Shown: one piece after another, positions 45,607-55,105 of the stretch
How the letters are laid out: each line of letters begins with the position of its first letter
How positions within the stretch are numbered: the stretch's first letter is position 1
Assembly: GCF_006540085.1 (NCBI RefSeq)
Contig: NZ_BJOG01000008.1
Coordinates: 62,001-126,000, forward strand
DNA: 64,000 bases
From: Microbacterium oxydans
GTDB lineage: Bacteria > Actinomycetota > Actinomycetes > Actinomycetales > Microbacteriaceae
Direction of reading: 5' to 3'
Notes under the pieces: model-generated
The model's input: the letters and a program-made list of their open reading frames with translations, nothing else
Told to the model about the DNA's origin: nothing
The model's database searches: none
Position numbers and translations under genes: made by a program

Positions 45607-47228
45607 TGCCCCAGGCCGTCACCAACGTGTTCCAGCGGATCGGGCGCGTGATCGCGGGCTTCTCGCTCGCGCAGCGCACGATCGCGATCATCGGCGTCGC
45701 CGTGCTCGCCCTCGGGATCGTCGCGCTCTCCAGCTGGCTCACCCGCCCGACCTACACCCCGCTGTTCTCCGGCATGAGCGCCTCCGACGCGAACGCCGTG
45801 GTCGAGCAGCTGCGCTCGTCGTCGGTGCCGTACGAACTGGCGGACGGCGGAGCGACGGTGCTCGTGCCCGAGAAGGACGTGTACGACCAGCGCCTGGCCG
45901 CAGCGTCCGCCGGTCTTCCCGGCGCGAGCTCCGGCGGGTACTCGCTGTTGGACAAGATGGGCGTCACGACGAGCGAGTTCCAGCAGTCGGTGACCTTCAA
46001 GCGCGCGATCGAGGGCGAGCTCGCCGCCACCATCTCCTCGATCAAGGGCGTGACGGCCGCGTCGGTGCAGCTCGCCATCCCCGAGGAGAGCGTGTTCGTC
46101 TCCGAGACCGTCGACCCCACGGCTTCCGTGTTCGTGGAGACCTCGGGCAACTCGACGCTCTCCCCGAAGCAGGTCGAGGCGATCGTGCATCTGACCTCGG
46201 CCGCGGTCAGCGGCATGAAGCCGGAGAACGTGGCCGTGGTGGATCAGAGCGGCCAGACCCTCTCGGCCGCCGGCGTCGGCACGACCGGCGGCATCGACCA
46301 GCAGGCCAGCGACTACGAAGCACGGGTGACCGCGAACGTGCAGCAGATGCTCGACACGGTCGTCGGCCCCGGCAACGCCAAGGTGACCGTGGTCGCCGAG
46401 ATCGACCACTCCGTCAACGAGCGCGTCGAGGAGACCTACACGCCCGCCGAGGGCGCGCCCCCGTTGACAGAGCAGACCAGGACCGACACGCAGAACGGCT
46501 CGAGCTCGAACGCCGGCGTGCTGGGCCCCGACAACATCGCGGTCCCCTCGGCCGGGGGCGACGGCACCTCCGAGTCGACGGAGACCTCGAAGACCAACGC
46601 GGTCAACAAGAGCACGCAGAGCACCTCGACACCCGCCGGCTCGCTGCTGCGGCAGTCGGTGTCCGTGGCCGTCGACGCCGGTGCGGGCGGCGACCTGAGC
46701 ACCGCGCAGCTGAGCGACCTCGTCGAGACCGCCGCGGGGATCGACACCGACCGCGGCGACTCGATCGCCGTCGAGCTCGTCGCCTTCAACCAGACCAGTT
46801 CCGAGGCGGCGCAGGCGGCGCTCCAGGCGGCGAAGGACGCCGAGGGCGCCGAGCGCCAGGCCGCGCTGCTGAACACCGTCATCATCGCAGCCGCCATCGC
46901 CATCCCGCTGCTCGCCGGTCTCGCCGCACTCATCATGCGTGCGCGCCGACGCCGCGGGGCCGACACCGAGTTCGAGGAGCTCTTCGGCGCCCGTCCGCCC
47001 GCGCTCTCCGCCCTCGACGCGGGCGCGACCGCCGCGATCGATCAGGCGCCGACCACGCCGCTGGCGTTCCTCGAGACGACGCCGGACCCCGAGCCGGAGC
47101 CCGACCCCGAGCCCGCGCAGGTGAGCCTCGAGCGCCGGCGCGCGGAGATCGACTCCCTCACGCGGCAGGACCCGAAGCGCACAGCCGACCTGCTGCGGAC
47201 CCTCATCGACGACAGGCAGCAGGTATGA
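45606..47228 (+). CDS. fliF: flagellar MS-ring protein FliF
   Basis: A 540-residue ring protein. Two helices: residues about 20-40 (TIAIIGVAVLALGIVALSSWL) and about 423-445 (NTVIIAAAIAIPLLAGLAALIMRARR). Between them is the ring-building domain (YTPLFSGMSASDANAVVEQLRSSSVPYELADGGATVLVPEKDVYDQRLAAASAGLP, GVTAASVQLAIPEES). The C-terminal tail binds FliG. It carries a Pro/Glu/Asp-repeat (PDPEPEPDPEPAQ) before that tail. Confidence 0.96.
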   Translation: MPQAVTNVFQRIGRVIAGFSLAQRTIAIIGVAVLALGIVALSSWLTRPTYTPLFSGMSASDANAVVEQLRSSSVPYELADGGATVLVPEKDVYDQRLAAASAGLPGASSGGYSLLDKMGVTTSEFQQSVTFKRAIEGELAATISSIKGVTAASVQLAIPEESVFVSETVDPTASVFVETSGNSTLSPKQVEAIVHLTSAAVSGMKPENVAVVDQSGQTLSAAGVGTTGGIDQQASDYEARVTANVQQMLDTVVGPGNAKVTVVAEIDHSVNERVEETYTPAEGAPPLTEQTRTDTQNGSSSNAGVLGPDNIAVPSAGGDGTSESTETSKTNAVNKSTQSTSTPAGSLLRQSVSVAVDAGAGGDLSTAQLSDLVETAAGIDTDRGDSIAVELVAFNQTSSEAAQAALQAAKDAEGAERQAALLNTVIIAAAIAIPLLAGLAALIMRARRRRGADTEFEELFGARPPALSALDAGATAAIDQAPTTPLAFLETTPDPEPEPDPEPAQVSLERRRAEIDSLTRQDPKRTADLLRTLIDDRQQV

Positions 47229-48229
47229 CCGGACTGACCGATCGGCAGACAGCGGCCGTCGTCCTGATGAACCTCGATCGCGCCCAGGCGATCGAGGTGA
47301 TGAAGCATCTGTCCGAAGCGGAGGCCGAGGCCGTCGCAGCCGAGATCATCGACCTGCAGAACCTGGACGCGGCGACCACCGCTCAGGCGCTCGGCCAGTT
47401 CCACCGCATCGCGTCGGGCCACCTGCCACCCGCCCGCGGAGGGCGCGACATCGCAGCGGGACTCCTGGAGGCGACGTTCGGCGCCGAACGCGCGGCCGCC
47501 GTGCTGGGCAGAGTCGGATCGTCGTCGATGAACTCGTCCTTCGAGTTCCTCGGGTCTGCAGACCCGGCTCAACTCGCGACGCTGCTCGACGGCGAACTTC
47601 CTCAGACCGTCGCCCTGGTGCTCGCCCATCTGCCCACGGACCGTGCTGCCGCCGTGCTCTCCACGCTCCCCGACCCCACACGCACGGACGTCGCCCACGC
47701 GATCGCGACGATGGGCACCGCATCTCAGGAGGCGATCGCGATCGTGGCGGACGCCCTCAAGGCGCGGACCGGCACCTTCGCGGCGCGCGACACTCCTGAG
47801 GTGCTCGGCGGCGTCGAGCCCCTCGTCGAGATCATCGCCCGTTCCGGCGCCACGGTGGAGAAGGCGCTGCTGGCGAGCATCGAGGACAGGGACAGCGCGT
47901 TGGCCGAGGACATCCGCTCGCGCATGTTCACGTTCGCCGACATCGTCAAGCTGGACGACCGCGACACCCAGCGCGTGCTGCGGGGCATGGACATCCGCTC
48001 GCTCGCCCTGGCTCTCAAGGGCGCGCACCAGCCCATCGCCGACCTCATCCGTCGCAACGTCTCCGAGCGCAACAGGGAGAACCTCGACGAGGAGGCCCGC
48101 ACGCTCGGCCCCGTGCGCGTCTCGCAGGTCGAGGAGGCCAGAGCGGAGATCGTGCGCACGATCCGCGCGCTCGAGGCCGCCGGCGACATCACCGTGCAAC
48201 GCGCCGACGAGGACGAATATGTCTACTGA
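47225..48229 (+). CDS. fliG: flagellar motor switch protein FliG
   Basis: A 334-residue switch protein with three FliG domains: LTDRQTAAVVLMNLDRAQAIEVMKHLSEAEAEAVAAEI, then EHPQ-like LDGELPQTVALVLAHLPTDRAAAVLSTLP, and the torque domain MFTFADIVKLDDRDTQRVLRGMDIRSLALALKGA. ATGA overlap with fliF; its last 11 bases overlap fliH. Confidence 0.95.
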   Translation: MTGLTDRQTAAVVLMNLDRAQAIEVMKHLSEAEAEAVAAEIIDLQNLDAATTAQALGQFHRIASGHLPPARGGRDIAAGLLEATFGAERAAAVLGRVGSSSMNSSFEFLGSADPAQLATLLDGELPQTVALVLAHLPTDRAAAVLSTLPDPTRTDVAHAIATMGTASQEAIAIVADALKARTGTFAARDTPEVLGGVEPLVEIIARSGATVEKALLASIEDRDSALAEDIRSRMFTFADIVKLDDRDTQRVLRGMDIRSLALALKGAHQPIADLIRRNVSERNRENLDEEARTLGPVRVSQVEEARAEIVRTIRALEAAGDITVQRADEDEYVY

Positions 48230-48824
48230 GGCCTTCGCACCGGTGCTGTTCCCGCGTCTCGACGGCCGCGAGGACGGCGAGCAATACGCGATCGCCCGCA
48301 CGCGCGGCTACGCCGACGGGCATGCGGAGGGGTTCCGCGCCGGCCGCGCGGAGGCCGAGTCGGAGCAGCGCGCTGCGGACGAGGCGCGGGCAGCGAGCCA
48401 GGCGGCCGAGGCGCAGCGGATCGAGACCGCGGTCGCCGCGCTCCACGCCGCAGCGCGATCCCTGGGAGACCGGGAACGGGAGCTCACCGCCGCCGGTGAG
48501 GACCAGGTGCTGCGCTGCGCGATCGAGATCGCGGAACTGATCCTGGTCTCGGAGCTCTCCGAGCCAGGGGCGGCCGCGGCCGCCGCCCTCCGACGCGCGT
48601 TGACCGGCGCGGGCCCCGAAGCGATCCGCGAGGTGCGCCTGAACCCGGATGACCTCGCGACCCTGCAGACGTCCGCCGCGGAGCCGAGCGACATCGCCCT
48701 CGTCGCCGACGACGCGCTCCACCGGGGAGATGCCGTCGCCACCCTGGCTCACGGCCACATCGACGCCAGGATCGGAAGCGCGCTCGAGCGCGCCCGTCGC
48801 GCCCTCACGGAGCACGCCCCGTGA
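48219..48824 (+). CDS. fliH: flagellar export ATPase regulator FliH
   Basis: 201 residues. N-terminus with YADGHAEGFRAGRAEAESEQRAADEARAASQAAEAQ, a long Ala-rich coiled coil, and a V-ATPase-E-like C-terminus (CAIEIAELILVSELSE, IREVRLNPDDLATL, RGDAVATLAHGHIDARIGSALERAR). It holds FliI at the export gate. Confidence 0.88.
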   Translation: MSTEAFAPVLFPRLDGREDGEQYAIARTRGYADGHAEGFRAGRAEAESEQRAADEARAASQAAEAQRIETAVAALHAAARSLGDRERELTAAGEDQVLRCAIEIAELILVSELSEPGAAAAAALRRALTGAGPEAIREVRLNPDDLATLQTSAAEPSDIALVADDALHRGDAVATLAHGHIDARIGSALERARRALTEHAP

Positions 48825-50116
48825 GCGTCTGGGGCGCGGTGCGCGAGGCGGTTCGACCCGAGCGCATCGGCGAGGTCTCCCAGGTACGCGGCCTCAGCGT
48901 GCAGGTGCGTGGCCTCGACGGGGCCGTCGGCGACGTCGTGACGCTGGACGGTGTCGATGCCGAGGTCGTCGCGATCAGCGAGGGCGGACTGCGCTGCATG
49001 CCACTCGCCCCTGTCGCCGGCCTCACGGTGGGAGCCCCTGTGCGCGCTCGCGGAGGAGCACTGCGGGTGCCGACAGGAGCAGCGCTCCTCGGACGCGTCC
49101 TCGACGGTCTGGGCCGCCCGATCGACGGGAAGGGTCCGCTGACCGGTGCTGTGCCGGTGAGCCTCGACCATGCTCCGCCCTCCATCATGGGCCGCGACCG
49201 GATCGACTCGCCCCTTCCGCTCGGCGTACGGACGCTCGACACACTCGTCAGCGTCGGACGCGGTCAGCGCGTCGGACTCTTCGCGGGTTCCGGTGTGGGG
49301 AAGTCGTCGCTGCTGTCGATGATCGCGCGGGGCACCGAAGCAGAGGTCACCGTGATCGCGCTGGTCGGCGAGCGCGGACGCGAGGTGCGCGAGTTCATCG
49401 AAGACGACCTCGGGCCCGAAGGACTCGCCCGCTCCGTCGTGGTGGTCTCGACCTCGGACCAACCTGCCATGGCCCGCATCCGCGCCGCGTACACCGCCAC
49501 CAGGATCGCCGAGGCCTTCCGCGACGACGGCGCACACGCCATCCTCATGATGGACTCGCTCACGCGCGTCGCCATGGCGCAGCGCGAGATCGGGCTCTCG
49601 GCCGGGGAGCCTCCGGCCACCCGCGGATACCCGCCCTCCACGTTCTCCCTCCTCGCCGGTCTGCTCGAGCGGGCAGGCACGGACACGCGCGGTTCCATCA
49701 CCGGCATCTACACGGTGCTCGTCGACGGCGACGACCACAACGAGCCGATCGCCGACACGGTGCGGTCGATCCTCGACGGCCATGTCGTGCTCGACCGGGC
49801 GCTCGCACTGTCAGGGCACCACCCCGCGATCGACGTGCTCGGATCGGTGTCGCGTGTCGCCGGCAAGGTCACGACCCCCGAGCGCCGGGCGCACGCCGCG
49901 ACGCTCCGCGCCGTGCTGGCCGCCCGCCGACGCGCCAACGACCTCATCGACATCGGTGCATATCAAGCCGGAGCGGATGCCCGCATCGACGCCGCGATCG
50001 CCCATGAGAAGGAGATCAGCGCGTTCCTCACGCAGCCCCTCGACGAGACCTGTGAGATCGAGGATTCCTGGCGTCGCCTGGACGACCTCGTGGCATCGTT
50101 CGGAGGAGTGTCATGA
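48821..50116 (+). CDS. fliI: flagellum-specific ATPase FliI
   Basis: A 431-residue type III export ATPase. Walker A is GLFAGSGVGKSSLL, with VVALVGERGREV-like IALVGERGREVREFIED, MMDSLTRVAMAQREIGLSAGEPPATRGYPPSTFSLL and a C-terminal IDIGAYQAGADARIDAAI. GTG start overlaps fliH stop (GTGA). Confidence 0.97.
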   Translation: MSVWGAVREAVRPERIGEVSQVRGLSVQVRGLDGAVGDVVTLDGVDAEVVAISEGGLRCMPLAPVAGLTVGAPVRARGGALRVPTGAALLGRVLDGLGRPIDGKGPLTGAVPVSLDHAPPSIMGRDRIDSPLPLGVRTLDTLVSVGRGQRVGLFAGSGVGKSSLLSMIARGTEAEVTVIALVGERGREVREFIEDDLGPEGLARSVVVVSTSDQPAMARIRAAYTATRIAEAFRDDGAHAILMMDSLTRVAMAQREIGLSAGEPPATRGYPPSTFSLLAGLLERAGTDTRGSITGIYTVLVDGDDHNEPIADTVRSILDGHVVLDRALALSGHHPAIDVLGSVSRVAGKVTTPERRAHAATLRAVLAARRRANDLIDIGAYQAGADARIDAAIAHEKEISAFLTQPLDETCEIEDSWRRLDDLVASFGGVS

Positions 50117-50544
50117 AGCGGTCGTTCTCGCTCGCCGGTCTGCTGCGGGTCAGGGAGATCCAGGAACGCGCAGCGGCCCAGCGCCTCTCGCGCGCCGTGA
50201 TCGACGCGCAGCACACGGAGGCGCGCGATCGATCCCTCCGCGCGCACCTGTCCGGGGTCGGAAGCGAAGCCGTCGACGTCCGCTCCCTCGCCGCGCTCGC
50301 GGCAGCTCGCGTCGCCGGCCGGACCCTGCTGGTCGACCTGACGACCCTGTCCGAACTGCAGAAGCGGACGGTGGACGAGGCGAGGACAGAGCACGCCGAA
50401 GCGCGGAGGGCGATGCGCGGACTCGACCGGCTCGCCGAAGCGCACGCCCTCCGGATGCGGACCGCGGAGCTGCACGCCGAGCAGACGGAACTCGACGAGA
50501 TCGGTTCGCGCACGAGCAGCACGACCACGGAGGACCACGCATGA
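50113..50544 (+). CDS. fliJ: flagellar export protein FliJ
   Basis: A 143-residue coiled-coil protein beginning MKRSFSLAGLLRVREIQERAAAQRLSRAV, as FliJ proteins do; in this export system it activates FliI and escorts substrates. ATGA overlaps at both ends. Confidence 0.85.
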   Translation: MKRSFSLAGLLRVREIQERAAAQRLSRAVIDAQHTEARDRSLRAHLSGVGSEAVDVRSLAALAAARVAGRTLLVDLTTLSELQKRTVDEARTEHAEARRAMRGLDRLAEAHALRMRTAELHAEQTELDEIGSRTSSTTTEDHA

Positions 50545-51980
50545 CGTCTCTCGGCATCGTCGACATGCTCACCCCGCGGATGAACCGTGCTGCGGGATCG
50601 CCCGCCGACGCCCGTCAGCCCACCCCCGGAGCCGCGGCCTTCGCCGATGTCATCATCGATGCCTCGCGTGCCACCGACGATCGGGCGGCTGACACGTCGG
50701 CGAGCGCACCCGCCGACGACTCTTCCCCCGATCTCGCGACAGTTCACCCCGCGCCGTCCGACCCCACGGCCTCACCCGTGCCATCCGGTCCGGTTCCGCC
50801 CAGCGTCGCCCTGCCCACCCCCGTGCCGACCAGCCCGGCTCCGCCCGTGGAGGAGACCCTGCTCGGCGTCGGAGCTCCGACGGGGACACCGCCGACGGCT
50901 CACGCCCCGGGAGGCGCCGCTTCGACGGGTGCGTCCGGCGGCACTGCCGTGGGCGAAGGGGCAGCGGGCGTGATCGAGATCGGGTCGCCACCGTCCCCCG
51001 CGGGATCGGTCGCCGCCGCCTCAGGTCTCGCGACCGGCGGTGCATTGCCATCGCCGCCGCTCAGCGGACCGGCGGCCATGAGGATCTCGGCGGATGCGAC
51101 GACGGTGGCTGCTCCGGAGACGGATGCGCTCAGCTCGACCTGGACCTCGACCTCGACCTCGGTTTCGACATCGACTTCCAGCGGGGGGAACGCCGGCACT
51201 GCCGCGTCAGCGCTCTCGACCACCGCGGCCCTCCCCGCCGGCGGGAGCACCGCAGCAGATGCCCGCGGAGCAGCGGGCGCGGAGGATCAGACGATCGTCC
51301 CGTCGGATCCGGTGTCGGAGTCCACGGCCCCGGTCGCGCCGACCGGCCCGTCGGCGACCCCGGCGCATTCGGTCCCCCATGCCACCGGGGACGCGTCCAC
51401 CGCGACTCCGGCGATCGGGGGCACGACCCCCGCGACGCCCGTGTCCACTGCGGCGGCTCCGAGCGTCGTCGCGACGGCCCGTCCCGCGCTGTTCACCCAG
51501 ATCGCGACCCCCATCGTCTCGCTCGCGCAGGCACCGGACGGCGACCACAGCCTCACGCTCACCGTGTCGCCCGAGAACCTCGGTCCCGTGACGGTGCGCG
51601 CCCATATCTCCGGGGGCGCGATCCACATCGAGCTGCACGCGCCGAACGACCTCGGCAGGGAGGCGCTGCGCTCGATCCTCGTCGACCTCCGTCGCGACCT
51701 CGCCGCCGCGGCACCCCATGCGTCCCTCCTGCTGTCGACCTCGGACGACGGACCCGCCGCTTCGAACCCGCAGAGCTCCGGCGGCGGCGGTGCAGCCGGT
51801 GGGTCTTCGCACACCGCGGGGGCGGACCAGGGTCGGGCGGGACCGGGAACACCGAACGGCCGTGACGGGACGACCGGAACCGCAGTGCCGGGAGGCTCAC
51901 CTTCCGCGGATCACCCTTTATCCGTCGATCCGACTTCCCCGCTGACTTCGCCGCACGGCGGCATCGACATCTTCGCCTGA
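50541..51980 (+). CDS. fliK: flagellar hook-length control protein FliK
   Basis: 479 residues. The long N-terminal part (1-320) is low-complexity Pro/Ala/Thr/Ser with a run STWTSTSTSVSTSTS; the conserved C-terminal core (about 330-410: HSLTLTVSPENLGPVTVRAHISGG, IHIELHAPNDLGREALRSILVDLRRDL) is the Flg_hook domain. It measures hook length and switches export to filament proteins. Confidence 0.9.
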   Translation: MTSLGIVDMLTPRMNRAAGSPADARQPTPGAAAFADVIIDASRATDDRAADTSASAPADDSSPDLATVHPAPSDPTASPVPSGPVPPSVALPTPVPTSPAPPVEETLLGVGAPTGTPPTAHAPGGAASTGASGGTAVGEGAAGVIEIGSPPSPAGSVAAASGLATGGALPSPPLSGPAAMRISADATTVAAPETDALSSTWTSTSTSVSTSTSSGGNAGTAASALSTTAALPAGGSTAADARGAAGAEDQTIVPSDPVSESTAPVAPTGPSATPAHSVPHATGDASTATPAIGGTTPATPVSTAAAPSVVATARPALFTQIATPIVSLAQAPDGDHSLTLTVSPENLGPVTVRAHISGGAIHIELHAPNDLGREALRSILVDLRRDLAAAAPHASLLLSTSDDGPAASNPQSSGGGGAAGGSSHTAGADQGRAGPGTPNGRDGTTGTAVPGGSPSADHPLSVDPTSPLTSPHGGIDIFA

Positions 51981-52000
51981 TCCGAGAGGAACCCACGACC

Positions 52001-52438
52001 ATGGTCGAACCGATCTCCGGCACCATCCCGCCCTCGGGAGTGCAGACCGGCAGCACCACACCCGCGTCCGAGCGCAAGAAGACGCTCGACTCCGAGGTCT
52101 TCCTTAAGCTCCTGGTGACGCAGCTGACCAACCAGGACCCCAGCTCGCCCATGAACACCAACGAGATGATCTCGCAGACCACGCAGTTGGCCTCCATGGA
52201 GCAGCTGACCGCCCTCACGGCGACCTCGACCGAGAGCTTCGCCCTCAGCATGCGTCAGACCGCTGCGGCATTGATCGGCCACGAGGCGCAGTACGTCGAT
52301 GAGAAGGGTGTCACCCAGAAGGGCATCGTCACATCGGTGTCCTATGCCGGCGCCGTGCCGCTGGTCACCATCGGCGAGGCCTCCATCCCCCTCGACGCCG
52401 TCTCCGGCGTCTCCGTCGCTCCCCGTCCGCAGTCCTGA
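52001..52438 (+). CDS. flgD: flagellar hook cap/scaffold protein FlgD
   Basis: A 145-residue short FlgD: LDSEVFLKLLVTQLTNQDPSSPMNTNEMISQTTQLASMEQLTAL is the family signature. The C-terminal domain of longer FlgDs is missing, as in other Gram-positive bacteria. GAGGAA before the ATG. Confidence 0.93.
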   Translation: MVEPISGTIPPSGVQTGSTTPASERKKTLDSEVFLKLLVTQLTNQDPSSPMNTNEMISQTTQLASMEQLTALTATSTESFALSMRQTAAALIGHEAQYVDEKGVTQKGIVTSVSYAGAVPLVTIGEASIPLDAVSGVSVAPRPQS

Positions 52439-52463
52439 CCAGTCCATCCAGAAAGGCATCACC

Positions 52464-53624
52464 ATGCTCCGCTCTCTGTTCGCCGGAATCTCGGGTCTGC
52501 GTTCCCACCAGACCATGCTCGACGTCACGGGCAACAACATCGCCAACGTCAACACGACCGGCTTCAAGGCCTCGGCCGTGCAGTTCCAGGACTCGCTCTC
52601 CCAGCTCGTGCGCAACTCGATGATGCCGCAGCAGGCCGCCGGCGGTCAGAACCCCGCCCAGGTCGGCCTCGGCGTGCAGGTGGCCGGCATCAGCACCAAC
52701 TTCGCCTCCGGGGCACCGCAGCCCACGGGCGTGCCGACCAACCTCATGATCGCCGGAGACGGATTCTTCGTCGTGCGCTCGGGCGGCGAGACCCTCTACA
52801 CCCGCAACGGTGGATTCTCGTTCGACGCGAGCGGCAAGCTGGTCTCGGCAGACGGTGCCCTTGTCCAGGGCTGGACGGCGCAGAACGGCGTCATCGTCCC
52901 CGGTCAGGGCATCGGCGACATCCGACTTCCGGTCGGCGCGCTCAGCCCCGCCGCGGCGACCACCACGGCCCGTGTCACGGGGAACCTGCCCTCGGGTGCC
53001 GCCGTGGGCGAGCAGCTGGTGCGCGACATCAAGACCTACGACGCCGAGGGTACGGCGACCTCGCTGCGCCTCACCTTCACCCGCACGGCCACCGGCTGGA
53101 ACGTCACCGAACCGGGCGGCACGAACACCGCTCTCACGTTCACGGACGGCAAGCAGGGCGCAGCCTCGTCCATCGTCTCCGGTGGTGTCACGGTGGACCT
53201 CTCAGCGGTCACCGGTTTCGCGGATGTCAGCGACGTCGCGATCAAGGAGCAGAACGGCAAGCCGGCCGGCACCCTGAGCTCGTACGCGCTGATGAACGAC
53301 GGCAGCCTGGTCGGCACGTTCAGCAACGGCGACACCGAGGTACTCGCCCGCGTCGCGCTGGCCGGATTCGTCAACCCCGGCGGACTCGAGAAGGCGGGCT
53401 CCTCGCAGTACCGGCCGAGCGGGAACTCCGGAGAGCCGACGCTCGGTCAGGCGGGCTCCGACGGTCTCGGCGGCATCATCAGCGGCGCGCTCGAGATGTC
53501 CAACGTCGACCTGTCGCAGGAGTTCACCAACCTGATCGTCGCGCAGCGCGGCTTCCAGGCCAACGCCCGCATCATCACCACGAGCGACGAGGTGCTGCAG
53601 GAGCTGACGAACCTCAAGCGCTGA
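52464..53624 (+). CDS. flgE: flagellar hook protein FlgE
   Basis: A 386-residue hook protein: MLRSLFAGISGLRSHQTMLDVTGNNIANVNTTGFKASAVQFQDSLSQ and C-terminal GALEMSNVDLSQEFTNLIVAQRGFQANARIITTSDEVLQELTNLKR. It is the last gene of the operon and is followed by a strong hairpin. Confidence 0.95.
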   Translation: MLRSLFAGISGLRSHQTMLDVTGNNIANVNTTGFKASAVQFQDSLSQLVRNSMMPQQAAGGQNPAQVGLGVQVAGISTNFASGAPQPTGVPTNLMIAGDGFFVVRSGGETLYTRNGGFSFDASGKLVSADGALVQGWTAQNGVIVPGQGIGDIRLPVGALSPAAATTTARVTGNLPSGAAVGEQLVRDIKTYDAEGTATSLRLTFTRTATGWNVTEPGGTNTALTFTDGKQGAASSIVSGGVTVDLSAVTGFADVSDVAIKEQNGKPAGTLSSYALMNDGSLVGTFSNGDTEVLARVALAGFVNPGGLEKAGSSQYRPSGNSGEPTLGQAGSDGLGGIISGALEMSNVDLSQEFTNLIVAQRGFQANARIITTSDEVLQELTNLKR

Positions 53625-53626
53625 GC

Positions 53627-53683
53627 CGTCGGGGGAGCCGCGGCGGCCTGCATGCTCACGAGCGCGCCGCGGCTCCCCCGACG
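53627..53683. terminator. terminator between flgE and arsC
   Basis: Perfect 19-base arms (53627-53645, 53665-53683) around a 19-base loop, between convergent flgE and arsC. It begins three bases past flgE and ends at the arsC stop codon. Confidence 0.75.
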
Positions 53684-54091
53684 TCAGACGAGCTCGCTCA
53701 CCAACTGTTCGATGCGCGCGCGGATGTCGTCGCGGATGGGGCGGACAGCATCGATGCCCTGGCCTGCCGGGTCGTCGAGCTTCCAGTCCTCGTAGCGCTT
53801 GCCCGGGAAGAACGGGCAGGCGTCGCCGCATCCCATCGTGATGACGACGTCAGATGCCTGCACGGCTTCGGTCGTGAGCACCTTGGGCTGCTCGGAGGTG
53901 ATGTCTATGCCGAGCTCGCGCATGGCTTCGACCGCGATCGGGTTGATCTGGTCGGCGGGCATGGAACCGGCAGAGCGGACGTCGATGCGGTCCCCTGCGA
54001 TGTCGCGGAGGAAACCGGCCGCCATCTGGGAGCGTCCGGCGTTGTGCACGCAGACGAAGAGGACCGAGGGCTTGGTGGTCGTGTCAGTCAT
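53684..54091 (-). CDS. arsC: arsenate reductase, low-molecular-weight phosphatase type
   Basis: 135 residues. The active-site loop is FVCVHNAGRSQ (Cys14, Arg20), followed by ITMGCGDACPFFPGKRYEDWKLDDPAGQ, the signature of the actinobacterial and thioredoxin-linked ArsC group. It reduces arsenate to arsenite for the ACR3 pump. Lies 24 bases after the arsR-arsC fusion gene. Confidence 0.93.
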   Translation of the reverse strand: MTDTTTKPSVLFVCVHNAGRSQMAAGFLRDIAGDRIDVRSAGSMPADQINPIAVEAMRELGIDITSEQPKVLTTEAVQASDVVITMGCGDACPFFPGKRYEDWKLDDPAGQGIDAVRPIRDDIRARIEQLVSELV

Positions 54092-54115
54092 GGTTGCTCC
54101 AGGTGAGAGGTCTTG

Positions 54116-55105
54116 TCAGTTGAGGAGTTCGTCGACGAGGGCACGCACGCGTTCGGCGATGTCGTCGCGGATGGCTTCGACGCCTTCGCGCGACGCGAGG
54201 GCAGGATCTCCGACCGCCCAGTCGTCATAGCGGACGCCGGGGATGATGGGGCAGACATCACCGCACCCCATGGTGATGACGACGTCGGCTGCACGCACGG
54301 CGTCATCAGTGAGCGGCTTCGGGAAGCGCTCTGCAGCCTGGTCGCCTTCGATCTCTGCGAGAAGCGAGCGGACGTGCGGGTGGACGACGTCGGCGGGAGC
54401 GGAACCCGCAGAGCGTGCGACGACCTTTCCGGCAGCCAGCTGGTTCACGAGAGCGGCAGCGAGCTGTGAGCGCCCCGCGTTCGCGACGCAGACGAAGAGC
54501 ACCTGGGGTGCTGCAGCCTCGCGGTCGCGGGTCAGGTCCGCGAGCCGTTGACGGGCGAAGCGCTCAGTCAGCGGAACGAGTGCTGAGGTGACGCGTGCGG
54601 TGCGTGCGAGCGCGGTGTAGGACTCGCGGACGGTGGTGAGGACGACGTCTGCTTCGAGTTCGGGAACTTCCGCTGCGAGCTCCTCGGCGAGACGGGTCAC
54701 CCGTTCGTCGAAGTCCGGTCGCAGTGGACCGTCGTCGTCTATGCTTCCGGGTGCGACCGAGGCGGGGGCGAAGGAGTCCAGCAATGCGGTGACGGCCCCG
54801 CGCCTGGTCGGGTTGATGCGGTACCAGACCCAGGTTCCGCGTCGTTCGGAGGTGAGGACATCGACGTCCTTGAGCACCTTGAGGTGATGGGAGACCGTCG
54901 GCTGCGAGACATCGGCGAGCTCGGCGAGGTCGCACACGCACGACTCGCCGCGCGGGTCGGAGGCGATGGCCGACAGCATCCGCAGGCGCAGCGGGTCCGA
55001 CAGCGCCTTCAGGGTGGCCGCCACTGAGGAGGCTGCTTCCAGACCGATGGCATGGGTGGCGACGGGACTGCAGGTGTCAGTGTCGGTCGCAACGGTGACG
55101 TTCAT
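54116..55105 (-). CDS. fusion of ArsR repressor and arsenate reductase
   Basis: 329 residues. Residues 22-110 form an ArsR helix-turn-helix (LADVSQPTVSHHLKVLKDVDVLTSERRGTWVWYRINP) with the metalloid site SCVCDL (Cys56, Cys58). Residues 125-195 form a helical linker (VTRLAEELAAEVPELEADVVLTTVRESYTALARTARV). Residues 200-329 are an ArsC-type phosphatase domain (LFVCVANAGRSQ, ITMGCGDVCPIIPGVRYDDWAVGDP). Sensor, repressor and enzyme are thus in one chain. Its start overlaps the ACR3 stop by four bases. Confidence 0.9.
   Translation of the reverse strand: MNVTVATDTDTCSPVATHAIGLEAASSVAATLKALSDPLRLRMLSAIASDPRGESCVCDLAELADVSQPTVSHHLKVLKDVDVLTSERRGTWVWYRINPTRRGAVTALLDSFAPASVAPGSIDDDGPLRPDFDERVTRLAEELAAEVPELEADVVLTTVRESYTALARTARVTSALVPLTERFARQRLADLTRDREAAAPQVLFVCVANAGRSQLAAALVNQLAAGKVVARSAGSAPADVVHPHVRSLLAEIEGDQAAERFPKPLTDDAVRAADVVITMGCGDVCPIIPGVRYDDWAVGDPALASREGVEAIRDDIAERVRALVDELLN

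Noticed and set aside
49782..51980. A 732-codon frame starting inside fliI
   Set aside because: Its C-terminal 480 codons are fliK from 50541; the upstream part overlaps fliI and fliJ out of frame.
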